Below are positions 44,752 to 54,680 of a stretch of 64,000 nucleotides of DNA, piece by piece. Location: NCBI GenBank assembly GCA_039821555.1, contig JBCBNX010000015.1:25060-89059 (forward strand), given 5' to 3'. This DNA is from Bacteroidota bacterium. GTDB lineage: Bacteria > Bacteroidota > Rhodothermia > Rhodothermales > Rubricoccaceae. A program made the translations under genes and the position numbers. Each line of letters starts with the position of its first letter. The stretch's first letter is position 1. The notes under the pieces are model-generated. The model ran no database searches, was not told the DNA's origin, and saw only the letters and a program-made list of their open reading frames with translations.

Positions 44752-46182
44752 CTACAGTGACCCTCTCCGCTCTTCCAGTTCTGTTTTTATCCCCCTCGCT
44801 TTTTCTTCGCTTAGGTCATAATTCCACATGACCACGATGGCCAAGGCAGCAGTCACGGCGGGGATAACAATGTCTGCGATTCGCAACTGGGTCATGGTTT
44901 CTACAGATTGGGTAGCGGCGTTTCCATCAAACCCTACCCAGCCGAGTACGGCTCCTCCGACAATGAGGGCGAGGGCCTGTCCTAGCTTGACGGTCCACCA
45001 GTAAATCGCGCCAAAGGTGCCTTCTTTGCGGGGCATCCCATTCTCTAGTTCGTCTAGATCGCAAACATCGGCGGTCATGCTCATCATCAGCGTGAACAGA
45101 CAGCCGAGGCCGAACGCCATAAGCGGAAGTGGGAAAAACATGAGGAACGGATTCTCAGGGTTAAACCCCCACCACTTTACAACATAGCCGACGATCGAAA
45201 GCGCCGTGGCGATAATGAAGGCATTCTTCTTGCCCCATTTGCTTGCCATCCAAGACACGATCGGGATTACAAAGAAAGCGGTAATGCCTGCGAGAATCGT
45301 AGAGAACCAGGCTGGCCAGGTCCCAGCAGCTGCGTAGTCGCCGTTGAACAAATAGAAAAGAATAATAAAGAAGCTAAAAGAGGCAACTATCTGAAATCCA
45401 TTAAAGACTAAGAATGTAGCGCCGCACAACTTTAGGAAAGGCTTGTGTCTAAAAACCTCGACCATTCCTTTGAATAGACTTTTGAAAATATTGGCGAGGT
45501 TGCTCAGCGATATTTCCTGGCGGTTCTCAATTCGACTTGAGTCAATACCTTTGCAGAAGATTGCAGGTAAGACGCCGAAGATTATAGCGATCACGCCGAC
45601 GATAATAGAAAGCGTTCGTACACCCTCTGCCTGAGTGGCAAAGAGATTCTCGTCGGCAATTAGGACCCAAAACCAAGGGACAATCATCCAGGCAACCTGG
45701 CCAACCGTATTAGCTAGACCCATGAGTCGGGTCCGCTCGTTGTAGTCTGAAGTCATCTCATATCCAAGACCAATAAGTGGTGTGGAGAAAGCAGTGTTTG
45801 CTAGGATGAATACAGCTGAGACTGTTAAGAAGTACCAAAAATTATAATCCTGAGAATTACTTTCATCCATTTGCCAAAGGAGAATAAATAAAAGACCAGT
45901 AAGGATTGCGCCAATAAATATGTAGGGCCTGCGCCTTCCCCAGCGTGTGTTTGTGTTATCGGAGATGTACCCCATAACAGGGTCAGATATGGCGTCAATT
46001 AACCTTGGTAAGCCGCCGAGTAACCCTGCAAGGAACGGATCCATCCCGAAAGCCGTGAGGAGAAAGAACATGAAAACAGATAGAGCTCCTGGCATTAGGT
46101 TGTTTACCAGGTGGCCCGACCCAAAAGCGGCTTTCTGTACGAAGGGTACTCTGTCTTTTGCAGGGGTTGAATAATCTGACAT
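44752..46182 (-). CDS. GPH family (MelB-like) sugar:cation symporter
   Basis: 476 residues, about twelve helices. The GPH signature is clear: PGALSVFMFFLLTAFGM, LIDAISDPVMGYISDNTNTRWGRRRP (shown by GRRRPYIFIG), and the C-terminal half motif DLDELENGMPRKEGTFGAIY. Members move glycosides, pentosides or hexuronides with Na+ or H+. GC content is much lower than in the flanking genes, with AT-rich codons such as ATA and AAA, a sign of recent acquisition. It lies between the HTCS regulator and the two-helix protein, all on the minus strand, so it may be part of the HTCS-controlled unit. Substrate unknown. Confidence 0.88.
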   Translation of the reverse strand: MSDYSTPAKDRVPFVQKAAFGSGHLVNNLMPGALSVFMFFLLTAFGMDPFLAGLLGGLPRLIDAISDPVMGYISDNTNTRWGRRRPYIFIGAILTGLLFILLWQMDESNSQDYNFWYFLTVSAVFILANTAFSTPLIGLGYEMTSDYNERTRLMGLANTVGQVAWMIVPWFWVLIADENLFATQAEGVRTLSIIVGVIAIIFGVLPAIFCKGIDSSRIENRQEISLSNLANIFKSLFKGMVEVFRHKPFLKLCGATFLVFNGFQIVASFSFFIILFYLFNGDYAAAGTWPAWFSTILAGITAFFVIPIVSWMASKWGKKNAFIIATALSIVGYVVKWWGFNPENPFLMFFPLPLMAFGLGCLFTLMMSMTADVCDLDELENGMPRKEGTFGAIYWWTVKLGQALALIVGGAVLGWVGFDGNAATQSVETMTQLRIADIVIPAVTAALAIVVMWNYDLSEEKARGIKTELEERRGSL

Positions 46183-46833
46183 AGTTGGGGGTGTATGCCT
46201 AGCGCTTGAGCGGTCTTGGGGTTTGTGCTGATTCCTGCTTCGCTAGCGGCCTACGTAGATCCCAGCCTGGAGCGGTTGCTGTCCCGGTTCACTGCGTTCG
46301 CCGAGCTGTGCCACTCGGTCAAGGGCAACGTGCGTAGCCCCCTGATTGACCAAGGCCTGCCCAAAGTTTGGGTCCGGCACTGGATGCTGTGATCCCCCGA
46401 TGGGCTTCGATCAATCTGCGCGGCCCGGCTGTCGTGAGAGGCCTGGCCGAGGAATCGTCTGCTGCATGGCAGCAGCCGGGGGAGTTTAGTCAAAAGACAG
46501 AAAATTGCCTAGAACCCTGAAGGCGAGGCGTAGGACGAGAGCCGTCTTTGCTTGCGGGTGCCCTAGAGAGGTGCCGTCAGTACGTGGCGCTGGGCAGGAT
46601 AGCCGTGGTAGGCTTTACGGAGTGCTTGCGGTCACGCCGGACGAGTCCGCCCATAGATGCTGGAGTCACGGGTACGTCATCGCCGGGCGCCAGCGAATCG
46701 TCACCGGCTTCGCACTCAGGTGTTCAACGAGCCGCCAGGTGCCCTCTCGGTCCCCAGACGCGCCCGAACTAACTAGATCGGGGCTGCCGCGGCTTCTCGG
46801 ACGTGCGGTGGGGTGTATCAGCGGTCCGGCGCT
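46183..46833. other. Long intergenic region with no supported gene
   Basis: 651 bp between the HTCS gene and the GPH transporter. Short open frames occur on both strands (for example a plus-strand frame ending at the TGA near 46389-46392, reading ERLLSRFTAFAELCHSVKG). None has a credible start or a recognised family, so decayed gene fragments are possible. GC rises towards the HTCS side. It presumably contains the transporter promoter. Confidence 0.5.
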
Positions 46834-49800
46834 TTACTTGGCAGCGAGGACGCGAGAATAAGCCGACGGGGTCGCCCCGTGCCGCTCGCGGAAAGCGCGA
46901 CCGAAGGCAGAGTTGCTCCGAAACCCCACGGCCGCCGCGACTTCCTTCACGCTCAGTTCCCCAGCTGCAAGGAGCGTCGCGGCGCGGTCGAGGCGAGCCT
47001 CGCGGATGAGGCCGCCAGGGGAGTCGCCGGTGAGTGCGTTCAGCTTGCGTTGGAGCTGACGCCGGCTCAATGCGAGCACTCCAGCCAACCGCTCGGTGTT
47101 GAAGGCCGGGTCGTCGAGCCCGTCTGCGATGGCGGCCTCCAGATCGGCGAGGAAGGCTGCTTCGCGAGGCGGAAGCGACGACTGGGCGGCAGGCTCTGCA
47201 GCGGCGTGTGTCGTTGGGGCAGGAATCGGACTCGTCTTGACAGGAGGGCCCATGGCGCGTCGTCGCATCGCTGCAAACCGGGCTTGGAGCCGGGCGCGCT
47301 CGCGCAGGAGGCCCATCACCTGCGCGCGTAGCTCTGCGGCGTGGAAGGGTTTGGCGAGGTACGCGTCCGCACCGAGGTCATACCCTGCGATGCGGCTCTC
47401 CACGTCCGCTCGCGCCGAAAGTAGGAGGACGGGAATGTGACTCGTCCGGGTGTCGCCCTTCAGCGTGGCGCAAAGCGCGAGCCCATCGACACGCGGCATC
47501 ATCACGTCGGTCACCACGAGGTCAGGGACGATGGAGCGCGCCCGCTCGATACCGTCGGCCCCGTCGGCAGCGGTCTCGACGCGAGCATAGCGGCCGAGCT
47601 GCGCGCCGAGGTAGGCCCGCATGTCCGCGTTGTCTTCCACGACGAGTACCAACGGCCTAGGTGTCCCCGGGAGCGCGTCTGCGGAGGTCATCGCAGGCTC
47701 GGGAAGGGGAGCAGCGTCTTCGAGAGAAGCGTCGTCAAGGGAAGCGTCCAACGAGGAAAGCGAGCGAGATACGGTTGGAGTGGCTCCGGGCAAGGCGTCC
47801 CCGGAAGGCTGCGACACGGAGGGCCGGGCGAGGCCGGGAAGCCGCACCGTAAATCGCGCGCCCTCGTCCAGCTGACTCTCCACAGCGACCGTGCCGCCGT
47901 GCAGGTCGGCGAGTTCACGCACCAGGGCGAGCCCCACGCCGGACCCGTCGTGCGAGCGCGTAGGCCCGCTTTCGACCTGGTAGAACCGCTCGAACACCCG
48001 CACCTGGTCCTCGGGTGCGATGCCCAGGCCCGTGTCCTCGACGATCAACACTGCCACGTCGCCCTCGGCCTCCAGCGCGACCCGTACCGTGCCGCCTGCT
48101 GGCGTGAACTTGAATGCGTTGGAGAGCAGGTTGACGACGATCTTGTCGAGCACGTCGGCATCGAACTCGCGCGTGAAGGGATGCGCGGCGACAACCGTGT
48201 GGAGCGCGACCCCACGTTGCGCGGCATGCGTGGCGAAGAGCGCCGCGAGGTGGCGGACATGGACGCCAAGGTCGTTGGGCTGGGCCGTTGGGTTGAGTGT
48301 GATGGCCCCGGCGCCGAGTCGCGACAGGTCGAGCAACTGGTTGATGAGGCGCAGGAGGCGACGGCCGTTGCTGCGCGCGCGCGCAAAGTGAGGCCGCGCC
48401 TCCGCGACGGAGTCGTATTCGCCGCGGAGCAGGTCCTCGATAGGGCCGAAGGTGAGCGTGAGCGGCGTGCGAAACTCGTGCGAGATGCTGGCGAGGAAGC
48501 GCGTCTTGAGCTCGGCCGCCTGTTCGAGCTCGGCGGTCTGCTGTTCGAGTTGGGTGTTCTGGCGGCGGAGCGTCTCGGTTTGTGCGTCCACGGCCGCTTC
48601 GAGGTCGCGGGCGCGGCGTGCCGCCCGGCGCAGCCGATGGTCCACGAGCCCATAGACGAGCCCAAGCAAGCCGAGGCCGAGGGCAAGGCTAAACCACAGG
48701 GTCTCGTGCCAGGAGGCGCGCTGGTGCACGGGGAGGGCAACGGGCGAACTCCAGGCTCCGCCAGCCCCGGCGCGTACCTCGAAGGTGTAGCGGCCCGGCG
48801 GGAGGTTCGTGTAGACAGCCTCGCGCGCGGCCGTCGCTTCCTCCCAGGCGTCGCGGTGGCCGACGAGGCGGTACTGGAAGCGGATGCTCTGTGCGCGGAG
48901 GAAGGTCGGCGCGGTGAACGTGACACGGAGGTCGCGCTCGGCGGGCGGTAGCACGACCGCTTCGCTGGCGCCGACCGAAAGCGTGCGGTCGCCCGTGCGG
49001 ATGGTTTCGATGAGCGACGTGGGCAGGGACGGCGGCGTGATCGCGGCCGGGTCCACGACGGCGATCCCGCCCATAGTCGGAAACCAGAGGCGGCCGTCGC
49101 GGGCGCGGAGCCCGGCCTGCTGTACGCCACCGTTGCCCTCCCGCGCAGGCAGGCCGTCGATTTCCCCATAGGCTACCGACGGCACGGTGCTGACCTCGCC
49201 CCGCGCCCAGGCGTCGAGGTCAGCGCGGGCCACCCAGAAGAGGCCCTGGTTGCTGTTCATCCAGAGCCGCCCGTGGTCGTCGTCGAGGATCCGGTGGAGC
49301 GAGTTCGAGTGGAGCCCGTCGTCTTGGCCGAGGCAGTCCAGGGCCCCCCCGTGCAGGGAGACGGCCCCTTGGCGATCAAGGCGGCAGAGCCCCCGGTCCT
49401 CGGTCGCGATCCAGAGTAGCCCCTCGTCGTCTTCGTGCAGGTCGCGAACGTGGTTCGAGGCGAGGCCCTCGTCTTCGCTGAGGACCTCGAAGGCGAGGGT
49501 ATCGGCGTCGAGGGGTGAGGTAACCCGGAGCAGGCCCTTCCCGTCGGTGCCGAGGAGCAGGGCGCCGTCGACGGTCTCGTAGAACACCTGAATGTGATCA
49601 TGTGGCAGCTCATCGACCACAGAGAACGAGCGCCACTGCAGCGGAGGAAGGTCCGCTCGTCCCCGCCAGAGCTCGCCGCGGGCGCTTACCCACAGCCAGC
49701 CGCTACGGTCCTCGAAGAGGGCGTACACGCCATGCAGAGTCTCGCGGTCTGGACCGACCGCGACGGGACGGCAGATGGTGCCTTCAAAGCGGCAGAAGCG

Positions 49801-51303
49801 GCTACCGCCCCATAGGGTCCCGTCCCGCGTCTCGTAGAGGACCGTCGCATACCCGAGTGTGGCCGGGAGGCGCGTCGCCGTGAGGTCGGGGCTGATGCGG
49901 GCAGGGCCGCCGGGGCCGACGATCGCTGCCCAGACCGAGCCGTCCGTGCGTTCCGTGAGTCCGTAGGTGGCACTATAGGCGCCAAAGGGGACGGCCTGGA
50001 TAGGCTGCTGCCGGACGTGGTAGAGGCCGCTCGTCGTCGCAAGCCAGAGCAGCCCGTCCGCACTGGGCGCGACCTCAACGATCTGGCCTGGGAGCGTGAC
50101 GGCAAGCGTCGGGACGCCCTCGGCGCTCAAGCGGTAGAGGTGGGCCTGGCCGTCCTGCTCGGCGCTCCACACCATCCAGAGCTCGTTGTCGTCGCCTTTC
50201 CAAAAGGTACCCTGGAAGCTGAACCGCGCATCGCCCAAGAACGGCGTTGCGGTGCGGCCCTCGATGCGCCAAACCCGGCGGTCCGTATCGTCTTGCCCTT
50301 CGGCGACGACCCAGGTGCGACCGTAGGCATCGTGGGCCACTTCGAGCAGCGGGCGGCCTGGCAGCCACGTCTCTGAAGGAGCGGTGGGCGACAAGGCCAC
50401 GAGGCCTGCAGCCGTGGCCGCCCAGACGGTCCCACCGGGCCCCACGGCGAGTTCCCGGACGTCGAGGGATGGGAGGCCGTCGTCCACGCCCAGGATGCGC
50501 TCTGGTGCCACGTCCATCGACGGCGTGCTACCGTCTGCGCTCGTGTACGCGTCCGGAGGGAAGACGTAGATGCCGCCGTCGCGGGTGGCGACCCAGAGCC
50601 GCCGGTCGAGGTCACGCACGACGTCGAACGTGGCGTGGGGCAGGATCGTGGCAGGTACCCGGAGCACATCGGCCCCGTGGATGAGCCGGAGCGCGTCGCC
50701 CCCGACGATCCAGAGCGCGTCCGGCGTTCGCCGTAGGCTAGACTCCCGGTCCACCCCGAGCGTGGGAGGAAGCACGGTGAACGCGCCGTCGGCGTAGCGG
50801 ACGAAGTAGCGACCGTCCGAGTGAAACCAGAGCGCGCCGTCAGGGGCCGTGACGATGCCCGCAAAGCGGTTGGCGGGCAGGGCTGGGTGCGTGGCCCGGG
50901 TGTGGATCACCATGCGGGCGCCGTCGTAGCGGACGAGGCCGTCGTTGGTGGCGACCCAGAGGTAGCCCTCGGCGTCGTAGGCCACGCCGGTGAGGCTATT
51001 CGTGGGGAGGCCGTCCCGGATCGTCCAGCGGTGGAGCGCTGTGCCGTCGAGCATGGTGCCCAGGGCCGGCTCGCCCCGCGGTGCCATCTGGGCGCGGACG
51101 GGCACCACACCGCCGGCGGCGATGAGGAGGAGCAGGGTGCTGGCCAGCAGGGCGCGCCCGCTCGACGCTAGCTTGCTCAGTACCCCCTCACGAAGTCGCA
51201 CCGCAGGAAGTCGCACCGCACGAAATCGCAGTGTGCGACGTCTCTCTAGATCAACCGCTGGCCGCATCCATGCCAGAAGCACCTCGGCGCGGCTACGCAG
51301 CAT
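46834..51303 (-). CDS. Hybrid two-component system sensor/regulator (HTCS, AraC output)
   Basis: 1489 residues holding a full signalling pathway in one chain. The periplasmic sensor (about 80-780) is two Reg_prop beta-propellers with units like EGYLWVATNDGLVRYDG and LLWIATEDRGLCRL; a Y_Y_Y domain follows (FQYRLVGHRDAWEEA, about 800-865). After a membrane helix (LWFSLALGLGLLGLVYG) come HisKA (SISHEFRTPLTL, His near 941), HATPase (NLLSNAFKFTPAGG, DTGLGIAPED), a receiver (VVEDNADMRAYL, TDVMMPRVDGL, LAKPF; about 1215-1340) and an AraC-type HTH (LSRRQLQRKL, VKEVAAAVGFRSNSAFGRAF). HTCS proteins sense oligosaccharides and activate polysaccharide-utilisation genes. The start at 51303 is provisional because the signal-like helix lies 45 residues in. 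Confidence 0.95.
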   Translation of the reverse strand: MLRSRAEVLLAWMRPAVDLERRRTLRFRAVRLPAVRLREGVLSKLASSGRALLASTLLLLIAAGGVVPVRAQMAPRGEPALGTMLDGTALHRWTIRDGLPTNSLTGVAYDAEGYLWVATNDGLVRYDGARMVIHTRATHPALPANRFAGIVTAPDGALWFHSDGRYFVRYADGAFTVLPPTLGVDRESSLRRTPDALWIVGGDALRLIHGADVLRVPATILPHATFDVVRDLDRRLWVATRDGGIYVFPPDAYTSADGSTPSMDVAPERILGVDDGLPSLDVRELAVGPGGTVWAATAAGLVALSPTAPSETWLPGRPLLEVAHDAYGRTWVVAEGQDDTDRRVWRIEGRTATPFLGDARFSFQGTFWKGDDNELWMVWSAEQDGQAHLYRLSAEGVPTLAVTLPGQIVEVAPSADGLLWLATTSGLYHVRQQPIQAVPFGAYSATYGLTERTDGSVWAAIVGPGGPARISPDLTATRLPATLGYATVLYETRDGTLWGGSRFCRFEGTICRPVAVGPDRETLHGVYALFEDRSGWLWVSARGELWRGRADLPPLQWRSFSVVDELPHDHIQVFYETVDGALLLGTDGKGLLRVTSPLDADTLAFEVLSEDEGLASNHVRDLHEDDEGLLWIATEDRGLCRLDRQGAVSLHGGALDCLGQDDGLHSNSLHRILDDDHGRLWMNSNQGLFWVARADLDAWARGEVSTVPSVAYGEIDGLPAREGNGGVQQAGLRARDGRLWFPTMGGIAVVDPAAITPPSLPTSLIETIRTGDRTLSVGASEAVVLPPAERDLRVTFTAPTFLRAQSIRFQYRLVGHRDAWEEATAAREAVYTNLPPGRYTFEVRAGAGGAWSSPVALPVHQRASWHETLWFSLALGLGLLGLVYGLVDHRLRRAARRARDLEAAVDAQTETLRRQNTQLEQQTAELEQAAELKTRFLASISHEFRTPLTLTFGPIEDLLRGEYDSVAEARPHFARARSNGRRLLRLINQLLDLSRLGAGAITLNPTAQPNDLGVHVRHLAALFATHAAQRGVALHTVVAAHPFTREFDADVLDKIVVNLLSNAFKFTPAGGTVRVALEAEGDVAVLIVEDTGLGIAPEDQVRVFERFYQVESGPTRSHDGSGVGLALVRELADLHGGTVAVESQLDEGARFTVRLPGLARPSVSQPSGDALPGATPTVSRSLSSLDASLDDASLEDAAPLPEPAMTSADALPGTPRPLVLVVEDNADMRAYLGAQLGRYARVETAADGADGIERARSIVPDLVVTDVMMPRVDGLALCATLKGDTRTSHIPVLLLSARADVESRIAGYDLGADAYLAKPFHAAELRAQVMGLLRERARLQARFAAMRRRAMGPPVKTSPIPAPTTHAAAEPAAQSSLPPREAAFLADLEAAIADGLDDPAFNTERLAGVLALSRRQLQRKLNALTGDSPGGLIREARLDRAATLLAAGELSVKEVAAAVGFRSNSAFGRAFRERHGATPSAYSRVLAAK

Positions 51304-51851
51304 GATCAGTCCGGGAGGGTAGGAGGGGCAGCGATGAGATCCGTGCCAGGTGCGAACGAAGCGCGGTAGCCGAGGAGGCGCCGCAGGCTTCCGCCGAGAC
51401 GCCATCGGCGGGAGAGCAGGCCCGGGAAAATATCGCAGCGACCGGTACAGACCACCTCTCCGGAAGCGGGGATAGAAGCGACGGCGTGCACAATGGCGCA
51501 AAAAGGCGATGCCGGTGCAAAAGAGCGCGCAATCGGCGCAAAAGAGCGTGTTATCGTCCCACGCTGCACAGTGCGCCTAGCACACATTGGCGGCATCACA
51601 CTTCTGTGGATCGCTCCGCACGGCAATTCTCCATACTGCGGCTTGAGACAGCGAAAGCGCGGCTCGCGTGCGCGGGTCGCTCGTGCTGAATCGACCAGCG
51701 CCGCTACGACCACGTCCGGCACGGTCAGACTCGGGCTGTATGGCGCCCTAGTCGGCCGCCGGGCGTGGTCTCTGGTGCGCGCCCCTGTCCGGTGATGAGA
51801 CGTCCCTGCACATCCTCAAGCGATGCCCCTCACCCAAGCCCTTTCACGACG
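51304..51851. other. Divergent intergenic region with direct repeats
   Basis: 548 bp between the HTCS gene (minus) and the VCBS gene (plus). It holds three direct repeats at 51495-51548. The ends near each start codon are pyrimidine-rich on the coding strand. No open frame with coding character is supported; those present are short and arginine-rich. Confidence 0.6.
51495..51548. promoter_or_regulatory. Three helically phased direct repeats upstream of HTCS
   Basis: GGCGCAAAAAGGCG (51495-51508), GGTGCAAAAGAGCG (51514-51527) and GGCGCAAAAGAGCG (51535-51548) share GGYGCAAAA. Their starts are 19 and 21 bp apart, close to two DNA turns, as expected for cooperative binding of a regulator such as an AraC-family output domain. 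They lie about 190 bp upstream of the HTCS start and 300 bp upstream of the VCBS gene. Autoregulation by the HTCS is inference. Confidence 0.5.
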
Positions 51852-54635
51852 ATGTCTCGACGCACGACGCCGCTCTTGCCTTTGGCTCTCCTGCTGTTCG
51901 CCATGCCGGTCCATGGGCAGGGCTTCGCAGACATCTTCCTCACCAACGTAGGCGCGAACAACCAGGCCTGCCTCGGTGACGGAGAAGGCGTCTACACGTG
52001 CAACACCGTCGCCGACGGCACAGGCACCCTCAGCCGGGCCGCCACCGCCGATTTCAACGCGGACGGCTTCCCAGACGTCGCCATCGCGAACAGCGTGGGG
52101 TCCAGCAGCAGCCGAAGAAACCAGGTGTGCCTGGGCGATGGGCGCGGCGACCTCGCGTGCACCGACGTCTTCACCGAAGCGGACGGGGACACCGGGTCGG
52201 CAAGCCGGGCATACACCGACGTCGAAGCCGGGGACCTGGACGGAGACCTAGACATCGACCTCCTGTTTGCGGATCAGGGGGACCGGAACATCCTGTGCCT
52301 CAACGACGGCGCGGGCCAGTTCTCGTGCTCGGTCTTCCGGACCTACACCGACGACACCGACCTGGACTCGGACGACGCCCTCGGGGTCACGTTCGCGCAC
52401 CTCAACGGCGACACGGACCTCGACCTCGCCTTCGCCAACAGCCCCATCGACAACGCCGTCTACTGCCTCAACGCGGGGACGGTGGGCGGCGTCCCCCAGT
52501 TCGATTGCTACGCGATGCCAGACCCGGGCACCTACAACCGCCGCGTCGCGGTCGGGGACTTCGACAACGATGGGGCGCTGGACGACCTCGCCTACGCCAA
52601 CTGGACCAACTCCTCGGCCGGAGTCTTCGGCGAAGCGAACAGCGTGTGCATCAACAGCGGGGCCCAGGGCGACAGCCTCGCCTTCGCCTGCACCGACGTG
52701 ATCGACAGCTCCGGCAGCACGCAGGACAACAACGGCTCCAACGACGTCGGGGCCGCCGACTTCGACGGAGACGGCTTTGTGGACGACCTTGTGTTTGCCA
52801 ACCGGGTGCGCCGCAACGACACAAACGACGGGACCTCGATCGGCGCGTTCAACCGAGTCTGCCTCAACACGAGCGTCAGCGGCGGGGTCCCGACCTTCTC
52901 GTGCAGCGACCTCTCCGGCGAGTTGTGGATCTCCGAAGGGCTGGACGTGGGCGACATCGACGGTGACCTGGACCCCGACATCACCGTTGTGAACTGGGAC
53001 CTCAACAACACGGGCGCGGTCTTCCACCAGTACGCGCTCAACAACGGCGATGGCACGTTCGCGGTCACGAACTTTGCCCCGGCGGTGCGGCCCTGGCACG
53101 CGGTGATCGTCAACCTGCAGGGGGCGCTCACCACTCTCTCGCAGACGCTGACCGGAGCCGAGGGCTGGCGCATGCTCGCCTCGCCCGACTCGTCGGCCAC
53201 ACTCGACGACCTCGTTGGTGGTCTGTGGACGCAGGGCTTCGAGGGTGCTGACTACAACGGGGACGCTCCCGTGGCTACCCCTAACGTCTACCGCTACGAC
53301 GAGAGCCTCGCTGGGGACGCCGATGTCGGCTGGACCGCACCCGCGAGCCAGGGCGAGCAGACGGCCGCCGCGCAAGGCTACATCGTCTACGTGTTTTCCG
53401 ACAGCGACTTCGACGGCACGGCCGAGGGCTTCCCCAAGACGATCAGCTTCGACGGGGTGCCCCCAGCGGGTCCCATTGCGCCGACCGTGAGCTACACCGA
53501 GAACGGCCCCACGGCGGACGACGAGGGATGGAACCTCTTCGGCAACCCGTTCGCCGAGCCCATCGACTGGGACCTCACGACGCGGAGCGGCTTCGACCAG
53601 ACCGTCTACGTGTGGGGCCCGGCCACGACATCGTACCTGGTCTGGGACGGCTCCGTGGGGACGCTCCCCGACGGACTCATCGCGCCGTTCCAAGGCTTCT
53701 TCGCCCGCGCCCAGTCCGACGCTGCGACGTTCTCGATCCCAGAAAGCGCGAAGACGACAGGCGGCACCTTCTACGGCATCACGGCGGCGGAGGACGACGC
53801 GATCCCGACGGTAGGGCTCGTGCTGGAGACGCCCGTGGGCGACGCCCACGCCTGGGTCCGCCTGCGCGAGGCGGCCGGGCCTGGCCTGGACGCCGCAGAC
53901 GCGTTCGTGCTGAGCCCGCTCGCGTCGACGTTCGCCCAACTCTACACGACCGCGCTCGGGGACGCAGCCTCCGATGAGACGGGGCTCGTCATCAACGCGT
54001 TGCCCGTGCTCGCCGAGGACGAGGCGGTCGAGATCCCCCTCGGCTTGCGTGTGGTAGAGGCGGGTCGAGACGTGGGCGGCACGTTCACGCTGCGCTGGCC
54101 GGCGCTGGACCACATTCCAGAGGGGTGGATGGTAACCCTCCACGATGCCGAAACCGACGAGACGGTGGACTTGGGTGCAGCGAACGCCTACACCTTCGAT
54201 CAGGTCGCTGGATTGGCTGGCCAGGCCGAGGCGGCTACGCAAGAACAATACAGGCTGGAGGCAGCAGGCCTGCCCCCGAGGGTCGTCGCGCGACTCGCGG
54301 CGGCGAAGCGGTTCACGCTCCGCATCGCTGCGGCCTCGGCAGTATCGGTCGAGGAGGGGCCGGTACTGCCCGAGGTGGCGACGCTCGCAGGCAACTACCC
54401 GAACCCGTTCGCAGCGCAGACGACGATCCGCTACGGGTTGCCGGCGGCGGGTCCGGCCCAGGTGGTGCTCTATGACCTGACGGGCCGACGCATTCGCGTG
54501 CTCGCGGACGGTACCCACGCAGCCGGGTGGCACGAGGTGACGCTGGACGCGGGCGACCTCTCCAGCGGTGTCTACGTCGCCCGGCTCAACGTGGACGGCC
54601 TCCGGGTGAGCCACCGCCTCACGCTTATGCGCTAG
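51852..54635 (+). CDS. VCBS/FG-GAP repeat surface protein with T9SS sorting domain
   Basis: 927 residues. A signal peptide (LLPLALLLFAMPVHGQ) is followed by about six FG-GAP/VCBS units with calcium-binding-like acidic loops (DFNADGFPDVAIAN, DLDGDLDIDLLFAD, DFDNDGALDDLAYAN, DFDGDGFVDDLVFAN, DIDGDLDPDITVVN), forming a likely beta-propeller to residue 420. Paired cysteines in each unit suggest disulfides. The middle part (about 450-780) looks like beta-sandwich domains often found before sorting domains (GWRMLASPDSSATL, EGWNLFGNPFAEPI). The T9SS domain ends the protein (NYPNPFAAQTTIRY, YDLTGRRIRV, SGVYVARL). Probably a surface protein; no enzymatic site seen. The ATG at 51852 opens the signal peptide. 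Confidence 0.9.
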   Translation: MSRRTTPLLPLALLLFAMPVHGQGFADIFLTNVGANNQACLGDGEGVYTCNTVADGTGTLSRAATADFNADGFPDVAIANSVGSSSSRRNQVCLGDGRGDLACTDVFTEADGDTGSASRAYTDVEAGDLDGDLDIDLLFADQGDRNILCLNDGAGQFSCSVFRTYTDDTDLDSDDALGVTFAHLNGDTDLDLAFANSPIDNAVYCLNAGTVGGVPQFDCYAMPDPGTYNRRVAVGDFDNDGALDDLAYANWTNSSAGVFGEANSVCINSGAQGDSLAFACTDVIDSSGSTQDNNGSNDVGAADFDGDGFVDDLVFANRVRRNDTNDGTSIGAFNRVCLNTSVSGGVPTFSCSDLSGELWISEGLDVGDIDGDLDPDITVVNWDLNNTGAVFHQYALNNGDGTFAVTNFAPAVRPWHAVIVNLQGALTTLSQTLTGAEGWRMLASPDSSATLDDLVGGLWTQGFEGADYNGDAPVATPNVYRYDESLAGDADVGWTAPASQGEQTAAAQGYIVYVFSDSDFDGTAEGFPKTISFDGVPPAGPIAPTVSYTENGPTADDEGWNLFGNPFAEPIDWDLTTRSGFDQTVYVWGPATTSYLVWDGSVGTLPDGLIAPFQGFFARAQSDAATFSIPESAKTTGGTFYGITAAEDDAIPTVGLVLETPVGDAHAWVRLREAAGPGLDAADAFVLSPLASTFAQLYTTALGDAASDETGLVINALPVLAEDEAVEIPLGLRVVEAGRDVGGTFTLRWPALDHIPEGWMVTLHDAETDETVDLGAANAYTFDQVAGLAGQAEAATQEQYRLEAAGLPPRVVARLAAAKRFTLRIAAASAVSVEEGPVLPEVATLAGNYPNPFAAQTTIRYGLPAAGPAQVVLYDLTGRRIRVLADGTHAAGWHEVTLDAGDLSSGVYVARLNVDGLRVSHRLTLMR

Positions 54636-54680
54636 CCCGCACCCTCATCTCTATCGTTCTAGCCTCTCTGGCCCACGACC

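Noticed and set aside
46251..46493. Small genes in the gap between HTCS and the GPH symporter
   Set aside because: The short frames have no credible start, no family motif and conflicting coding strands.
52248..54614. 788-codon minus-strand frame opposite the VCBS gene
   Set aside because: Antisense shadow of repeated acidic calcium-loop codons; no start context or motif.
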